Below are positions 13,401 through 26,516 of a DNA stretch of 64,000 nucleotides, in pieces. This stretch comes from Paraspadella gotoi. Taxonomy: Eukaryota; Chaetognatha. Location of the stretch: assembly GCA_051294375.1 (NCBI GenBank), contig CM119263.1, positions 18,955,440-19,019,439 on the forward strand, written 5' to 3'. The number at the start of each line of letters is the position of its first letter. The stretch's first letter is position 1. The position numbers were made by a program, and so were the translations under genes. The notes beneath the pieces are model-generated. The model was not told the origin of the DNA. It saw only the letters and a list, made by a program, of their open reading frames with translations, and searched no databases.

Positions 13401-14980
13401 CCTCAGGCTTAGCGTGTTTCGCATAAATACACTTTGATTGAAAACTCTTTTGTTTTTCTGTTTTTTCGGTTTTTTGTTTGAACGTGAGCAATTGCGTTCC
13501 TAAGTCAAACGTGATGAAATTCGCGTGCGTTTTCTTTCAGTTCACGTCGACAGTTGACGCTTCTCACTCCACGTGCGGGTGCGGAGTTTCCAGCCCGCCA
13601 CGCGTAGATCTCTGCACACAGTTCGCAACTTTGCACGCGCATCCCTCGGCGCGTAATCAATAATGCGAGCGCACGAAGTGGGCGTTCCCCCCCGCGGGCG
13701 TTTTGTTTCGACGCCGCGATCGGCGAGAGGGTGGAGCCGCGTCGTTTTCCCATTGGTGTTCGTCGGTTGGCGTCGGCCCCACCACTCGTGTTAGCGTTTG
13801 AAAACGTCGCTGTAATATGTAAATATTAGTAAATTGAGTAAGTATATCAATTTTTTTAAGTATTTTAAATCGTTTTGGACTTTTTAAACCTTTAACATAA
13901 TTTACTGAGTCACTACTACTCATTTGGTTCTCCTTTCCCCTTTTTCTTGTCATTTACTACCAACCTTGTCTCTTTTTACTTTCTCTTTTCTTACCCAATT
14001 GACTTTTTTAATCTCTCCATCTTCCACCCCCCCTCTGACTGCACTCTTCCCCACCACCCGATTCCCTCTTCAAGGGACCAGAAAAAAAACCCCTCTTCTC
14101 TTATCATCCACGCATTGTTTTCTTAAGAGGGCGAAGACCTCCGAGGATTGGGGACAAGAGGGGGGTGATGTGAAAAAGGGAGAGGGTGTGAGGTTTTGAG
14201 GGCGAAAAGAAAAAAGTTAAGAGGGAAGGAGCTTCTTAGACTCAGTATAAAAGGGTAAAACTAAAAGGGAGAGAGGACAACAAATAATAAACTAGAATAC
14301 TAAAATACTGTAATTGAAGGGAGTGTGCTATGTAATGGCGGCGTCATGAACAGGTATCTAAGAATAAGAGCGAAGTGATTAAAGAAGGCGGCCCCGTTGG
14401 AAGTCCGAGGAGGTCTTCACGCGGTGCCTTTGGCCAAGGGCGTGAGATCCCTCGAGAAATGAAAACGGACTGAACTTCAAGTCGGGGAGCTGGAACTGAG
14501 CAGTCGTTGAACAGTCACTGAACTGTCTTTGAACAGTCGGTGAACGCTGAACGGACGATGAACAGTCGCTCAACGGGATTTTTCGTCCGGAGAAATGGGT
14601 GTCGAATAAATTCTCCCCTATACTCCCCCCTCCGCCCCCTTTCCCCTCGCTTCGTCTAAATGCAAATTATTCAGATGAAGAGAATGAGGACGAGGAAAAT
14701 GAGGGGGCGACGGCGACCCTCGACTTTTCATGCGCTCGTTACAATATCAAGACTCATAACGCGACTTTCAAAAGACGAATTCCGTTTCCATGGAGACAGT
14801 AAACAAACGTGGGCCGGAGCCTCCTCCTCCCCTTTCATTTTCTCGGTCCCCCACACAAACGGAATTTCAAAACACCGATTTTATCCCAAATAAAATAAAA
14901 AAGCAATTTTCCTTTTTATGTCTCCCTCTCTCATTCCCTCTGTCTCTGTCTCACTCTCTCTGTCACTCTCTCTCTCTCTG
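13401..14980. other. intergenic sequence with a CpG-rich patch
   Basis: The segment 13500-13790 is CpG-rich and low in repeats, which could mark a promoter or exon, but no gene structure is convincing. A short set of related words (gaacagtc, tgaacagtcg) recurs at 14500-14565. The remainder shows nothing recognisable. Confidence 0.45.
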
Positions 14981-15140
<160 letters not shown>

Positions 15141-15254
15141 CGCTTTTCATCGAAATCCTATTTCATCCTCCTTTCACCCCGACGCCTTTATTTTTATTTA
15201 AATCCTATTTATTCTCTCTTTTTTCCCAAAATATTCTAGATTTCTTTTTTGTGG

Positions 15255-15265
15255 TCGCGTCATCG

Positions 15266-15297
<32 letters not shown>

Positions 15298-15300
15298 CTT
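15255..15300 (+). repeat. (GTC)n array
   Basis: Interrupted GTC/GTT trinucleotides; one of at least nine such arrays in the window. Confidence 0.9.
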
Positions 15301-15549
15301 TATGGCGACGGCGGGGTTTTCGTCGCCTGTCGTCTTCCGCCGGAAATAAATATTGTCTTGCAAAAACAAAAAGGCGAAAACAAAATAAATACCAAAAAAA
15401 AATAACGTCAACTGAAAACCTCGAAACCGAGAGAGAAGAAATAAAGTGAAGACGACGACAAAATATTAAATACATTCTTTACAAGTTTAAAGGAATAGCA
15501 ACAACAAACAGTTACAATAAATGAGCGAAAACATAAGGTGAGGAAATGA

Positions 15550-15838
15550 GAAAGTGACGACGATGACGTAAACGACGTCGCCGACGAAAACAAAGACGAT
15601 GACGTCAAACGCGAAGAAGAAATTGACGAAGGGGAAGACGACGACGATGAAACCGAAAACGACAGTGACGTCAGCGACGACGACGACGACGACGATGACG
15701 TAAACGACGTCACAGAAGAAAACAAAGACGATGACGTCAAACGCGAAGAAGAAATTGACGAAGGGGAAGACGACGACGATGAAACCGAAAACAACAGTGA
15801 CGTCAGCGACGACGACGACGACGACGACGACGACGGAG
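15550..15838 (+). repeat. 132-bp in-frame tandem duplication rich in GAC
   Basis: Two copies of a 132-base unit (gacgtcaaacgcgaagaag starts at 15601 and 15733) differ at only a few bases. The unit is 44 codons long, so a frame is preserved across it. On plus the frame is Asp/Glu-rich and open from a stop near 15554 to a TAA near 15892 without an in-frame ATG. On minus a Ser-rich frame is open. This is probably a minisatellite derived from a GAC array; an acidic-domain exon is the alternative. Confidence 0.7.
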
Positions 15839-15977
15839 AGGAAGTCGATTTTTGGCTTTTAACGTATCAACGTTTAATGCATTTCGAGTAACGCGTTAAA
15901 GTCGTCGCGGCGCCTTCTGCGGTCTCGAGTGGAGTGGAACAAAATAGCATCGCTATGTGAAGGGTAAGGGCGCGAAA

Positions 15978-16206
15978 GGTGATGATGATGATGACGATGA
16001 TGATGATGATGATGATGATTATGATGAAGATGACGATAATGATGATGATTTTAATGATGATGATGATGACGACGACGGAGAGAACGACTCGAAGGTGACG
16101 CGAGTCGGTCGGTCGGTGACAGGTTTATCAAATTCTCTTGAGATGTCGCTAATTGCCTCCGATGTGAAGACGACGTCCACGACGACGACGACGACGACGA
16201 CGACGA
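15978..16206 (+). repeat. (GAT)n and (ACG)n arrays
   Basis: GAT trinucleotides at 15978-16070 and ACG trinucleotides at 16170-16206. The poly-Asp and poly-Thr frames are repeat translations. Confidence 0.9.
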
Positions 16207-16208
16207 TC

Positions 16209-17636
16209 GTTAATTGAAAGAATATGTTTTAAAATAAAATCTGCGTCTCGAAATTAGATTTAAACGAATGTCTTTCAGATTTAGATTTTGATTCAAACAT
16301 TTTTACGACGTCATGTCGAAGACGGATTTGTTTTCGTCTAGATTTAATTAAAAGGCTGTCAGTAGTTGAAAAGTAGGATTTTGAGTCGAATCCCATTGTT
16401 GAGTCGAATTTTTTGGGTCGAATCACGATCAAAGCGGCAAAATGAATCTGACTTTTATGTCGAAGAGTAGTTCAAATTTAATTTAGGTTTCAGTTTTGCC
16501 AGTTGCCATTAACATTTTTCAACTACCGCCATTAATGAAATAATATAAACTAATATTGCTAAATCTTATAAAAGTCAAAACTACGTTATGAAAATAACGT
16601 TTCTTATATNNNNNNNNNNNNNNNNNNNNNNNNNNNNNNNNNNNNNNNNNNNNNNNNNNNNNNNNNNNNNNNNNNNNNNNNNNNNNNNNNNNNNNNNNNN
16701 NNNNNNNNNNNNNNNNNNNNNNNNNNNNNNNNNNNNNNNNNNNNNNNNNNNNNNNNNNNNNNNNNNNNNNNNNNNNNNNNNNNNNNNNNNNNNNNNNNNN
16801 NNNNNNNNNNNNNNNNNNNNNNNNNNNNNNNNNNNNNNNNNNNNNNNNNNNNNNNNNNNNNNNNNNNNNNNNNNNCCCCCAACTTTCCCCTTCCCCTAAC
16901 GCCGAGAAAACCAATAGGGAGGAGAACCGCGCATAGGAAACCGTTTTAACTTCATTAATCAAGACGAGCGAGACGCAATTAAAATAATTTCCCCCTGAAA
17001 ATCGAATGAAGACGAACATTGTTTTTTCGCGTGCGTGAAAAAAAAACGCGAAAAAAAAGAAAGAAAAGTTGGGAAATAAACGTCTTCTCTTTTTTTCTTT
17101 TTTTTTTTCAAAATGGCGTCAAAGACGAAGAGGCGTTCGAAAGCGGGCGGAAGAGAATTATCACGGAGTTGGCGATGGAGGGGCCAATTAGGAGGCGGGA
17201 CGTTACGTCGAAAGAAATTGGGAAGGGATTGTCTTTAAGTGGAATTAAGTTATTTTTGTGCGGTGCAAAGGGTCGGTGAATCTATTTTGGATTTTCTTGA
17301 ATGTGAAATTAAAAACCTATACTGATTTATCTTAAGAGTATTAGTGCGTAATTATTCAAATCAATCGGTTCAATATTGAACATGTTTTACAAACGAAGGC
17401 CCTTGCATAAAGAATAAAAGAAATACTACCTTCTAAACAATAGAGGAAAAAATACAGCAAGAAACAAAGCGTCTTAAAAAAAATATGGATTTAAATCTTA
17501 GAATCTCATTTTCCTTTAGTTTTTCAATTATCTGGAGAAAAATGCGTATCTTGTTCATCGTAATCCTTTTCGATTTTTGTTCACCCCCTCTTTAAATTTG
17601 TTTTTCTCGGCACTAATACTTAATTTATTCATAATT
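16209..17636. other. intergenic sequence with a gap
   Basis: AT-rich sequence containing the gap 16610-16875. Nothing recognisable on either side. Confidence 0.6.
16610..16875. other. assembly gap
   Basis: Run of N. Confidence 0.99.
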
Positions 17637-17653
17637 CTCTCTCTTTCTTTCTC

Positions 17654-17740
<87 letters not shown>
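17637..17740. repeat. (CT)n microsatellite
   Basis: About 45 CT units followed by a pyrimidine-rich stretch to 17780. Confidence 0.97.
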
Positions 17741-17741
<1 letters not shown>

Positions 17742-18340
17742 CCCTTATCTCTTTCTCCCTTTCTTACTTTTCTCTTCTTTCCAAGAACATTGCGGAGTTG
17801 GAGAAAGAAAAAAAACCTCGGTCGAGAAAATTGCTGACCGAGCGCTTGCTCATCGCTCAATGCTTGCTCGTGCTTGCTCGCGCTTTCCAAGGAGATTACG
17901 AGCGCGTGAAACGTGAAACGTCTCCCGCAAAAAATCGGTTCGCGTATTTATTTTTTTTCGTTTGTTTGTTTTTATTGGCTCGTTTTTCTCTCTCTCTTTT
18001 TTTTTTCTTAAAACGAAATTATTTTCGTGCCAGGAAGCCTCACCTGCTATTTTACGCGCCTGTTTCTTCTCGTTATTCTTTCCAGTCACTTCTTTCGCTC
18101 CTTCAGTGTCTTGTCTCTTCCTTTTCTTTCTCCTTCCTTTTTTCCATCCTCCTTTGTTTGCCGTTTTTTTGTAAACGTTTTTCCTTTCAATTATTAGTTT
18201 TATTCTTTTTTCTCAAACTCTCTCTCTTTTTTTCTTTTTCTTTTAAGAGAATTGTTATCTCTTCTCCTTTCTTAATCTCATTTTTTTTCTCTTCGCTCAG
18301 CCTCTTTTCTTTCTCTCTCTATTTCTTCTCCCTTTGTTTT

Positions 18341-18571
18341 NNNNNNNNNNNNNNNNNNNNNNNNNNNNNNNNNNNNNNNNNNNNNNNNNNNNNNNNNNNN
18401 NNNNNNNNNNNNNNNNNNNNNNNNNNNNNNNNNNNNNNNNNNNNNNNNNNNNNNNNNNNNNNNNNNNNNNNNNNNNNNNNNNNNNNNNNNNNNNNNNNNN
18501 NNNNNNNNNNNNNNNNNNNNNNNNNNNNNNNNNNNNNNNNNNNNNNNNNNNNNNNNNNNNNNNNNNNNNNN
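18341..18571. other. assembly gap
   Basis: Run of N entered from a pyrimidine-rich stretch. Confidence 0.99.
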
Positions 18572-18835
18572 CTCCCCTCCGTCTCTGTTTCCTCCTCTTC
18601 GTCTCGCTCCCCCTGTGATGAATTGCTCTGCTCCATACCTGTCTGCTTTTCAAAGAAGTTCGCTGCCTCTTGCTTTCAGCCCGACGAGGGTAAACAGCAA
18701 AACAGGGAACGCGTTATCGTTATTGTCGTCGTCGTTATTTTTAGTTCGAGACGGGGATTTAAAACTGGTTATCAATCATTTACAATATTATATAACATTG
18801 CTAATAAAACTATCGTTCTTGGAAGTAGTCAGTCT

Positions 18836-18941
18836 TCGGCTGCGAACTCGAGAACATCCAGATGGAACTTTTTGCCCCAATGCGCACTACGCAGGCGCGA
18901 ACTGCGAAACGACTCAGTCCGGAAGCAGGACGAGATTTAAG
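18836..18941 (+). pseudogene. possible EGF-like remnant
   Basis: The frame ending at the TAG near 18939 contains GTFCPNAHYAGANCE, which resembles the last third of an EGF-like domain (fifth and sixth cysteines around a Tyr-Ala-Gly turn). Only two cysteines are present, the earlier ones are missing, and no convincing acceptor site precedes it. It could be a terminal exon, a decayed fragment or a chance match. Other extracellular EGF genes lie 20 kb away on the opposite strand. Confidence 0.2.
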
Positions 18942-18959
18942 ACTTAGTCGCTCGCGCGA

Positions 18960-20544
18960 GCGAACTCCTTTTACTGCTTCTTCTTGTGCATCGCAATAAA
19001 CGTTAGGCGCGTTAGCTTTTTTTTTTTTTTTTTTTTTGCCGCAATTTTTACTGCGAAGGATAAGCAGGGCCTATTGCTTTATTATCATTATTATTAGAAG
19101 TAATAACTGGAACGAGGTTGCCAGGTAACGTCGAGTAACGAACGAAATACACTTTCGATCGACTATCACTAATCTATGACGGTGAAACAGCTCCTTGCAA
19201 ATTTGACCACCTCGAAACGGTTTTAGTCCCGATAAGCGACAAAAAGACAACGGCTGAAACATTGCGAACGAAAACTAACCGGTTCTTGTTGATGCAGTGA
19301 CGTTTGACTGTTGAACTCTGTGAGAACGTGAGGTCTTGTCTCCTCGTCTCCCTCGTCCCCCACCCTAGTCCCCCGCGGGGGAAAAACAAATCTTAGCTTT
19401 TATATGGCATCGTGGAAAAGAAAAAAAAAACGTTAAGAAGGTGGCCGGAATAATCCATAACTCTCTCGGATTCTCGGGACATTGTTTCCTGCGCTGCTCC
19501 GCCGCTTCTACCGCCACTTCCTGTGCCGCTGCCGTCCCTTCCTCTGCTCCCTCAGCGGTTTTCGCACTTTATGCGACCCCCAGGGGATTTCTCGAACCGC
19601 GATCCTCGCGAACCTTACCCGTTAACTCACCCGTGTTGCGATAACTTTGAGGCACCCACCCGTAGCCGAATCATATTTTTTTGCCCCTAACCCGTGCCCG
19701 GCGTGCCTTCTTGCAGAGACATTTTGAATCCTACCCCTTTACAAAGTTGGGGTTACTTTTTTTTTTCTTCCTCCTTAGGAAACTTTTCGACCTGACCTTC
19801 AATTCCCATTTAAAAAAAAATTAAATGAAATGTACTTCTTCTCCCCATCCTCCGCTCGGACCCCCGACAACGAATCACCGCTGTGAGTCACAAAATGGAC
19901 GTTCATCGCGAGTTACAACTCATGAGATCGAGGTTCAGTGAATTTCTTTCACGATCGCTGAAATGGAATATCACTCTCGGGATTTGATCTCGCGACCTTG
20001 GGGAGAAGGTGAACCTTTTTTTTATATCGCTTCTAAGAATTTTTGGGGTTACTCTGATTCTTTTCTCGATGCAACGACTTTAATGACAATTCCTTTCGCA
20101 CTGTGGTAGGTATAGAAACGGTGCTTTTACCACTGTTTTATCATAAAAGTCACAGACCTAGGACCGGCTCACGCTCTTAATTTTCAAGGGAAAAAAGAGT
20201 AGGTGATATGAGGTGAGAGCCCATTCGTTTTAGAGCCTTATCCTTAAAGTTTTTGCGGCGTCTCAGTCGGCAGCTGCACGGGTGCGGAAGTCGGCGGAGG
20301 CTGCGGCGGAGGCTGCGGCAGTGACGGATGTCGAGTGAATTTCGAACGACGGCGGTGACGTCCGCCCGGCTGATGGACGAATGATTTTAAACTTGGAAAC
20401 AATATTCAGTATTGCTCTCGAATCAGTTTTTACATAAGCATCGAGTGTGTATTTTGTAGTACTAAGTTAGGCTTTATAGACTTTGTAGTAGCAGTAATAA
20501 TAAATCATTTTGCCTGGCCATGACAACTTTCACAGGGCAATCTC
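18960..20544. other. intergenic, CpG-rich patches
   Basis: Contains a T homopolymer at 19018-19037, a CpG-rich segment at 19440-19660 with a B-box-like motif on the minus strand (plus 19584-19600), and another at 20250-20360 whose plus frame is Gly/Cys-rich. None can be called as a gene. Confidence 0.45.
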
Positions 20545-20547
20545 TTC

Positions 20548-20570
20548 CCCTCTCTCTCTCTCTTCTCTCT

Positions 20571-20622
<52 letters not shown>
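20548..20622. repeat. (CT)n microsatellite
   Basis: CT dinucleotides, mostly uninterrupted from 20575. Confidence 0.97.
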
Positions 20623-20625
<3 letters not shown>

Positions 20626-21016
20626 GCACCTTGCAAACTTGCCTCGCATCGCATATTTTACCGCGAATTTAACTCCCAAGAGAGAAACCAAAAAAGAGCA
20701 AAATTAACGGCTGAAAGTTTAAAAAAAGCAAACAAATGTAACATCATGATGCATTGGCGGAACTCGCCTTTTCATCATTAACTCGACCGATTACTTCGTA
20801 ATTTGTAACTTAAAAATAGACAAGAAAGAGATATCAATCTAGAAAATAAGACGTGAAAGTCGAACGAGAAAAAAAGAAAATCGTCGCCAAATTTGGAAAT
20901 AAAAAAAGGGGAAAAAAAGGGGAAAAAAGGAAATAGGCAATAAAGGCTCCCGAAATGGAAGAGCGAAAGAGACAACAGGAGTTCGCTTATTCGCGCCTCA
21001 ACTAATTTGTTTACTT

Positions 21017-21064
21017 CCTCTCTTTCTCTCTCTCTTCTATCTCTCTCTCTCTCTCTCTTTCTCT

Positions 21065-21124
<60 letters not shown>
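21017..21124. repeat. (CT)n microsatellite
   Basis: CT array with short TTTCTC interruptions. Confidence 0.97.
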
Positions 21125-21816
21125 TCATAAACAAACCCAAATAAGGACCAAAAAAAAAGAAATAAATAGGTGTGGGTGACACAAGCTATCGTCTCCAGAT
21201 TCCTGAAAGCAGAGAAAAAAAAACCTATCGAACGCACGTTTCCAATTTCTTCGAATTTCCGATTTAATCGTCCCATTTCTCTCGCGGAATCTTCCCTCCT
21301 TTCATATCAAAGCCGAGATAACTTTTATCGCTTTTCCTCTAAAAAGCTTCGCCCGTTTTCACCCTCCGAGGGGGCGGGGGGGGACCGAGTTAAAACCACC
21401 CTTCGCCTTCCTACTTAAAATCCCACTCGACGACTTAATTTTTAGATGGAATCTTTTATGCGCATTTTTTAATATAAAAAAATAGAGAAGCTTAAACTTA
21501 AAGGATTTAGTCCTTTATTTCGATTTGCTCTATCAAATACGTAGTCTCAAATGTTCATATATTTCAAAAATAATTTTAAAAAAATTACTTATGATTCCCT
21601 TGGATTTTCTTCGTTCGGCACCCGAACAAAATGTTATTTCCTTCTCAATTCTCATCCAATGATTCACCCAAATAGATCTCATTCCCTTTTCCCTACTTTC
21701 CTGCGCCACCGTCGATTTTCAAAGTTGAATTCATTTTATTACCTTCCCCACTGGGTTTTTTTATTTTGGAGGGTAAAGTGGAACCTTCTAAGGTTTATTC
21801 CCGTTTTCGATTTCTC

Positions 21817-21958
<142 letters not shown>

Positions 21959-21959
21959 C

Positions 21960-22840
21960 CACATTTCTGTCAAATACTGTACGTGTATCTTTTTTTCTTT
22001 AATTTCCGCCTGTCTTTTTTTTTTCGGGTGAGGAGACCGAAGGATCAGTGATTTTTTATCGTCGTCATATAAACCAACTTTCACAAAATTACGGTCACGC
22101 TAGGCGGCCACCGCAGCAGCAATGCCGCAGATGCAGCCGGGGAAACAACCACAGTTGCTCCGTGTCTGCAGTTTCCGAGATGGCGTCCCGAAACGTCAGT
22201 AAAAAAAAATAAGCATCTCTTCGTTCGGTGTCGAGAAAGAGACGGAAACTAGGGTTGAGAGAGATTTGTTCTTTACATTTAAAGTCCAGTCAAAATTCAA
22301 GGCATTATCGGAAAAATTCATTGTTAAATAAAAAAAAGCCCTGTTTTAGGGAGTTACAGGCAATGCCTCGCCCAAGCCTTTATTCCTGCTTCTGTCTTCC
22401 TTATTTTCTCTTTTACCACTTCCAGGAGGCGTACATCTAATAACGCCCCCTTCTGCCAGAAGATTTCACCTTTGCCCCAGCCTCAATCTCACGCCGCTTT
22501 TCTATTTTGCCTCAATGTTATCACTTTTGCTCGACTTGCGCCACTGACTTCGAGCCACCTCCCTCATCTTTGTCACTCCTTAGTCACCCATTCTCTTCCC
22601 CCACCCTTTGCCCCCCCACCCCTGCCTCCCTTACATCCATCGCCTCCAAAGTTGATGGCCACATTTTTTCGAATCGTTTCCTTGAAAAATGTCGACGAAG
22701 CAAAAAATTAAGCGATAAATTTTTTTTCGAGAATCAGCCGCGCGGCGACTATCGCGTCGTAGTCATCGCCGATCCTTTTTTTTTAATCATTTTTGTCTTT
22801 AATATTTGACAAAGCTTTGGGATAGAAGCTCCTGTCTTTT
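21960..22840. other. intergenic, one CpG-rich segment
   Basis: At 22090-22200 a CpG-rich segment is open in two plus-strand frames and is followed by a donor-like GTAAAA, so it could be an exon. No acceptor, domain or partner exon was found. The rest shows nothing recognisable. Confidence 0.35.
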
Positions 22841-22842
22841 TC

Positions 22843-23140
22843 TATGAAATTGGTACAACCAATATAAAAATTATCCATTCATTTAATAAATAAGCTATCT
22901 TGCCCATGACTTTGGACCGGCTTTGGTGGTTTAGGCCTCCATCACTCTTACAAGATAATGACATCTCACAGTCTCGCTTATTCACTCCCAAAGTACCTGA
23001 CTTCCTATCAATAAGTGGAATTATGTTTCAAAGAATGTTTCAATTGTAGGAAAAGACGACTCCCTGAAGTATTTGATCGGGGAATACTATATAGTACTCC
23101 GCCAGCACATCAAATACATGGAGCTGAATTTTATTGAGAT
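22843..23140 (+). repeat. dispersed repeat R1, longest plus-strand copy
   Basis: Begins gaaattggtacaaccaatat, where attggt and accaat form a six-base hairpin stem. It continues with the segment shared with 4.07-4.24 kb, and from about 22998 with a segment shared, inverted, with 35.64-35.80 kb (including atgtttcaatt, gatcggg.aatac and agctgaa). It carries an imperfect 55-base palindrome near 23061-23117. No coding capacity. A non-autonomous transposable element is the likeliest identity. Confidence 0.7.
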
Positions 23141-24167
23141 TTTATGAATCTACTATTTTATACTTTTACAGTGTCGCAATCGTGAATCCTTTGGGGCCGC
23201 TTTGTATTCACCATACGGTTGGCTTTAACTTTTAGTACTTTCTTGAAAATTCTTAAATTTGAAGAAAGATAATATTGTTTGGAAGGAAACCCCATCCCCT
23301 AACAATCTTTACTATTATCAATCAGCTAAAGAGTCAGTTCGCTTTCTTTCACTGCTCAGAAAGCCGTGTTTGTGTCATTTCCCCCACAAACAATCGATGG
23401 CGTCATCAGTGAAATTCGAGGTTTTCACTTTACGAGTTTTTGTCTCCTTTTCTGGTCTTCAAGAGAATTTCAGACAATTCCCCTTCTCTCCCTAAATTTT
23501 CTTCAATCTTTTTCTTTTCTAGTCTTTCTTCTCATTCCTCGACATCTCTCTACTTCCTTTAATTCCCATTTCTTCTATTATTTCCTCTCTTTACCTCGTC
23601 CTCCCACACATTTTCTCTTTCCTCTTCTTTTATTCTCATAACCCCCCCACGCTTTCTTCCTTTGCATTTCTTTACTTTTCTTACTTCCGCTAATTTGATT
23701 CCACGCGGTAAAAAAAAAAATATTAAAAATGAAATAGGGAGATTTCCTCCCTTCTTTTTTTTTTCCTCGGCGACAACGTTCTACACTCTACACTTTTTTA
23801 AAACCCTTTTCTCTTTCAATTCATTGTTTTCTTTCATTCTTCCCTTTTCTTTTTCCGTTTTTCATGCGCGTTGTAGAAAAATGACGACAATGAAATTAAA
23901 ACGTTAGGAAAAATTTTCAACGAAAAACAACTATGGTATTCAATCCTGATTTTCTCTGTTCGTCACATCTATCCAGTTTATGTTTTTTCTCGGCTTCATA
24001 GGTTCCAATTGGTTCCATCTCAGGCCTTTTTATCCATTTTAGTAGAAATGTTTTACGTCTTCTTTCCCCTTTTTTCCAGAGTTTTTTTTCCTATTGCTTT
24101 TCACGCTTTTCCATTTGATGTGATTCCCACTTGAGGGCGATATCGAGGTACTTGAGTGAGCGAGACC

Positions 24168-24168
<1 letters not shown>
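23141..24168. other. intergenic, pyrimidine-rich
   Basis: Pyrimidine-rich from 23440 to 23900. Nothing recognisable as a gene. Confidence 0.55.

Positions 24169-24169
<1 letters not shown>

Positions 24170-24206
<37 letters not shown>
24170..24206 (+). repeat. (GA)n microsatellite
   Basis: Short GA array. Confidence 0.95.
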
Positions 24207-24209
24207 GGA

Positions 24210-25355
24210 AGAGAAAAAACGTTTAGCAATTTTGTCTAGGTCCTTCTGCCGACAGATTCCCTGGATGGTCATCAGCTTTGGCTTCTTCCAAAGTCTCTTT
24301 GGACTTCTTCTAATCTCGACTCGCGAAATGGTGGCAGAGTACGAGTGGTGAAACGAGGGTGGCGAATCACTGGTGATGGAATAGACGCCGGCGCAAAAGC
24401 CAACAAGACAGCCCTTGAAACTGTTATTGCACCGACATTAGACGATTGCATTCACCCTAATTTATCGCGGTATTCAATCGCTCACTTCAGTCAGCTCAAT
24501 CGTAACAGTCAATAGCTCCAAATAAAAGCTACAGTTAATAACCTACGAGAGTCTCGTTCTTTCAGCTTTAAAATAGTCACATTTCCGCTATCGCCCCGCG
24601 AACAAAATGTTAAAAAATGTCTAAAACATTGTAAGGAACGTTATCTACGTTTGTCACATTATTTCCTTTCTGTTTTTTTACAGTCATTTTTACTTAAGAG
24701 TTTCTAATGCCTCCACCAGCGCCTCCTCGCCGCTTCCGACGCCACAGTCTCACTCGGAGCCTCCGCCAATTTCACGAGGAATGCTTTTTCCTTTTACCCG
24801 AATAACTCTTTGGTTTCTCGCTTGGATCACGTGACTTTCACGGGGACGGATATTCATCGTCACGTGATTCTCGTCGAGGCGGATCTTTCGCGTGGTGAGA
24901 TTCTCGTTCAAATCGAGTTGAGATGTCGGGCGGTTGTCAGTTGATGGGATTCAACAAAACTCATTTTTTTGAAATCTTTTTTCGATTTTTTCTTAATAGA
25001 AGGAGAAAGAAAATATTCCAAAACTGCTTTGACCAAATTCAACGTACGATAATTTATTTAATTGACGCAGTACAGTTGAAGTCGCGTCGAAAACAAACGA
25101 TTTCCGAGAAATCAAGATGCGAATCTTGTAACTGAGGAAAACGAAGTCTGGTTAAAGACAAGAGAGTCGGAAGAAACTTTTGTTTCCGAGATTTTTCTGT
25201 TTTTCTTTACTTTCCAAATCCGTTCGTGCCTTTCGTCTTTGGGTTTCTTCCGTCAGTCTGTCTAGTTCATCCGTCCGTATTTTTCATCTGTCCGTTTTAC
25301 CGCAGGAAAAAAAATAGGTTCGTCCTTTTTGCTTCGTCGCATCGAAAATATTAAG
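24210..25355. other. intergenic sequence, nothing recognised
   Basis: Moderate GC with a Pro/Arg-rich 32-codon open frame at about 24708 (MPPPAPPRRF) lacking any supporting structure. No gene called. Confidence 0.5.
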
Positions 25356-25360
25356 AGAAA

Positions 25361-25361
<1 letters not shown>

Positions 25362-25412
<51 letters not shown>

Positions 25413-25554
25413 CTCTCTCCTCTCTCTCTCCTCTCTCTCTTCTCTCTCTTCTCTCCTCTCTCTCCTCCTCTCTTCTCTCCCATCCCTTTTTACCCTCCAT
25501 TTAACGGCTTTCTATCTTTTTTATTATGTCTTTTGGCCGCGTGTTTTTGTTGCC

Positions 25555-25650
<96 letters not shown>
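25362..25650. repeat. two (CT)n arrays
   Basis: CT arrays at 25362-25481 and 25558-25650 separated by about 75 bases of other sequence. They are followed by a GTC/GTCATC array at 25727-25795. Confidence 0.96.
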
Positions 25651-25651
<1 letters not shown>

Positions 25652-25799
25652 ACAAAGAGACTGCACCCTGCGAGTCGGTTTTTTAATGAAAATGCGCCGA
25701 TGACGAATCGTTTCAAGTTTATTATTCGACGTCGTCGTTATTATCGTCGTCATCGTCATCATCTTCTTTTTTTTATTCGTCGTCGTCGTCTTCCCCCGG

Positions 25800-26459
25800 T
25801 TGTCGAGGAAAATTGCAAATGTTGCTGACGAAAAGAAGCAGCGTCACCCAACATTGAGTCTTTATTGCAAAGTCGTAAGGTTCACCGAGTCTATTTATAT
25901 CTGGATACGACCAACGTAAATCGAGGACGAGAAACGAATTGCCGAACGTCCAAACGTGAGCCACGTCGGAATTTCCAATTTCTTTATTCAACGGTTAAAA
26001 ATCTAAAATAAAATAAATGAACGAATATTTTTGACTATTATTTTAATTGATTTACTGGGTTTTCTTTTCGTCGTTTTTTCTCTCTCCTCATTTCCCTTTT
26101 ATTTTTAAAAAATCAATTATATTCCGATTATTTCTCGCGAGCGTGGATGCTGCCCTCTGGCGAGATTCTGCTTAGCCACTCTCACTTCCCTTTTTTTTTT
26201 CCTCTATTTTTTCCTATTTTTAGTCCTTTTTTTTTCTGTTAATATTTTCGTAGTTTTTTTTAAATCTCTTTCTTTTCTTTCTTTTCCTTCTTTCCCTCGT
26301 TTCTTCTATTTGTTGCCATTGGATTTCGCTCCCGTTTCTTTTCTGCTTCCGGGCAAACATTCAACTTTGCTTTTTCGTCCTCGTCATAGTCGTTGTCGTC
26401 ATCGTCGTCATCATCGTTGTCATAGTTAAAATTTTACGCTCACGAGCGCCGATTCAGCG

Positions 26460-26516
<57 letters not shown>

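Noticed and set aside
15957-16217. Poly-Asp protein frame
   Set aside because: Produced by GAT/GAC trinucleotide arrays, with no conserved flanking sequence.
19584-19630. Possible tRNA gene on the minus strand
   Set aside because: A B-box-like word is present, but the A-box-like word lies only about 17 bases away, too close for a tRNA, and no stems pair.
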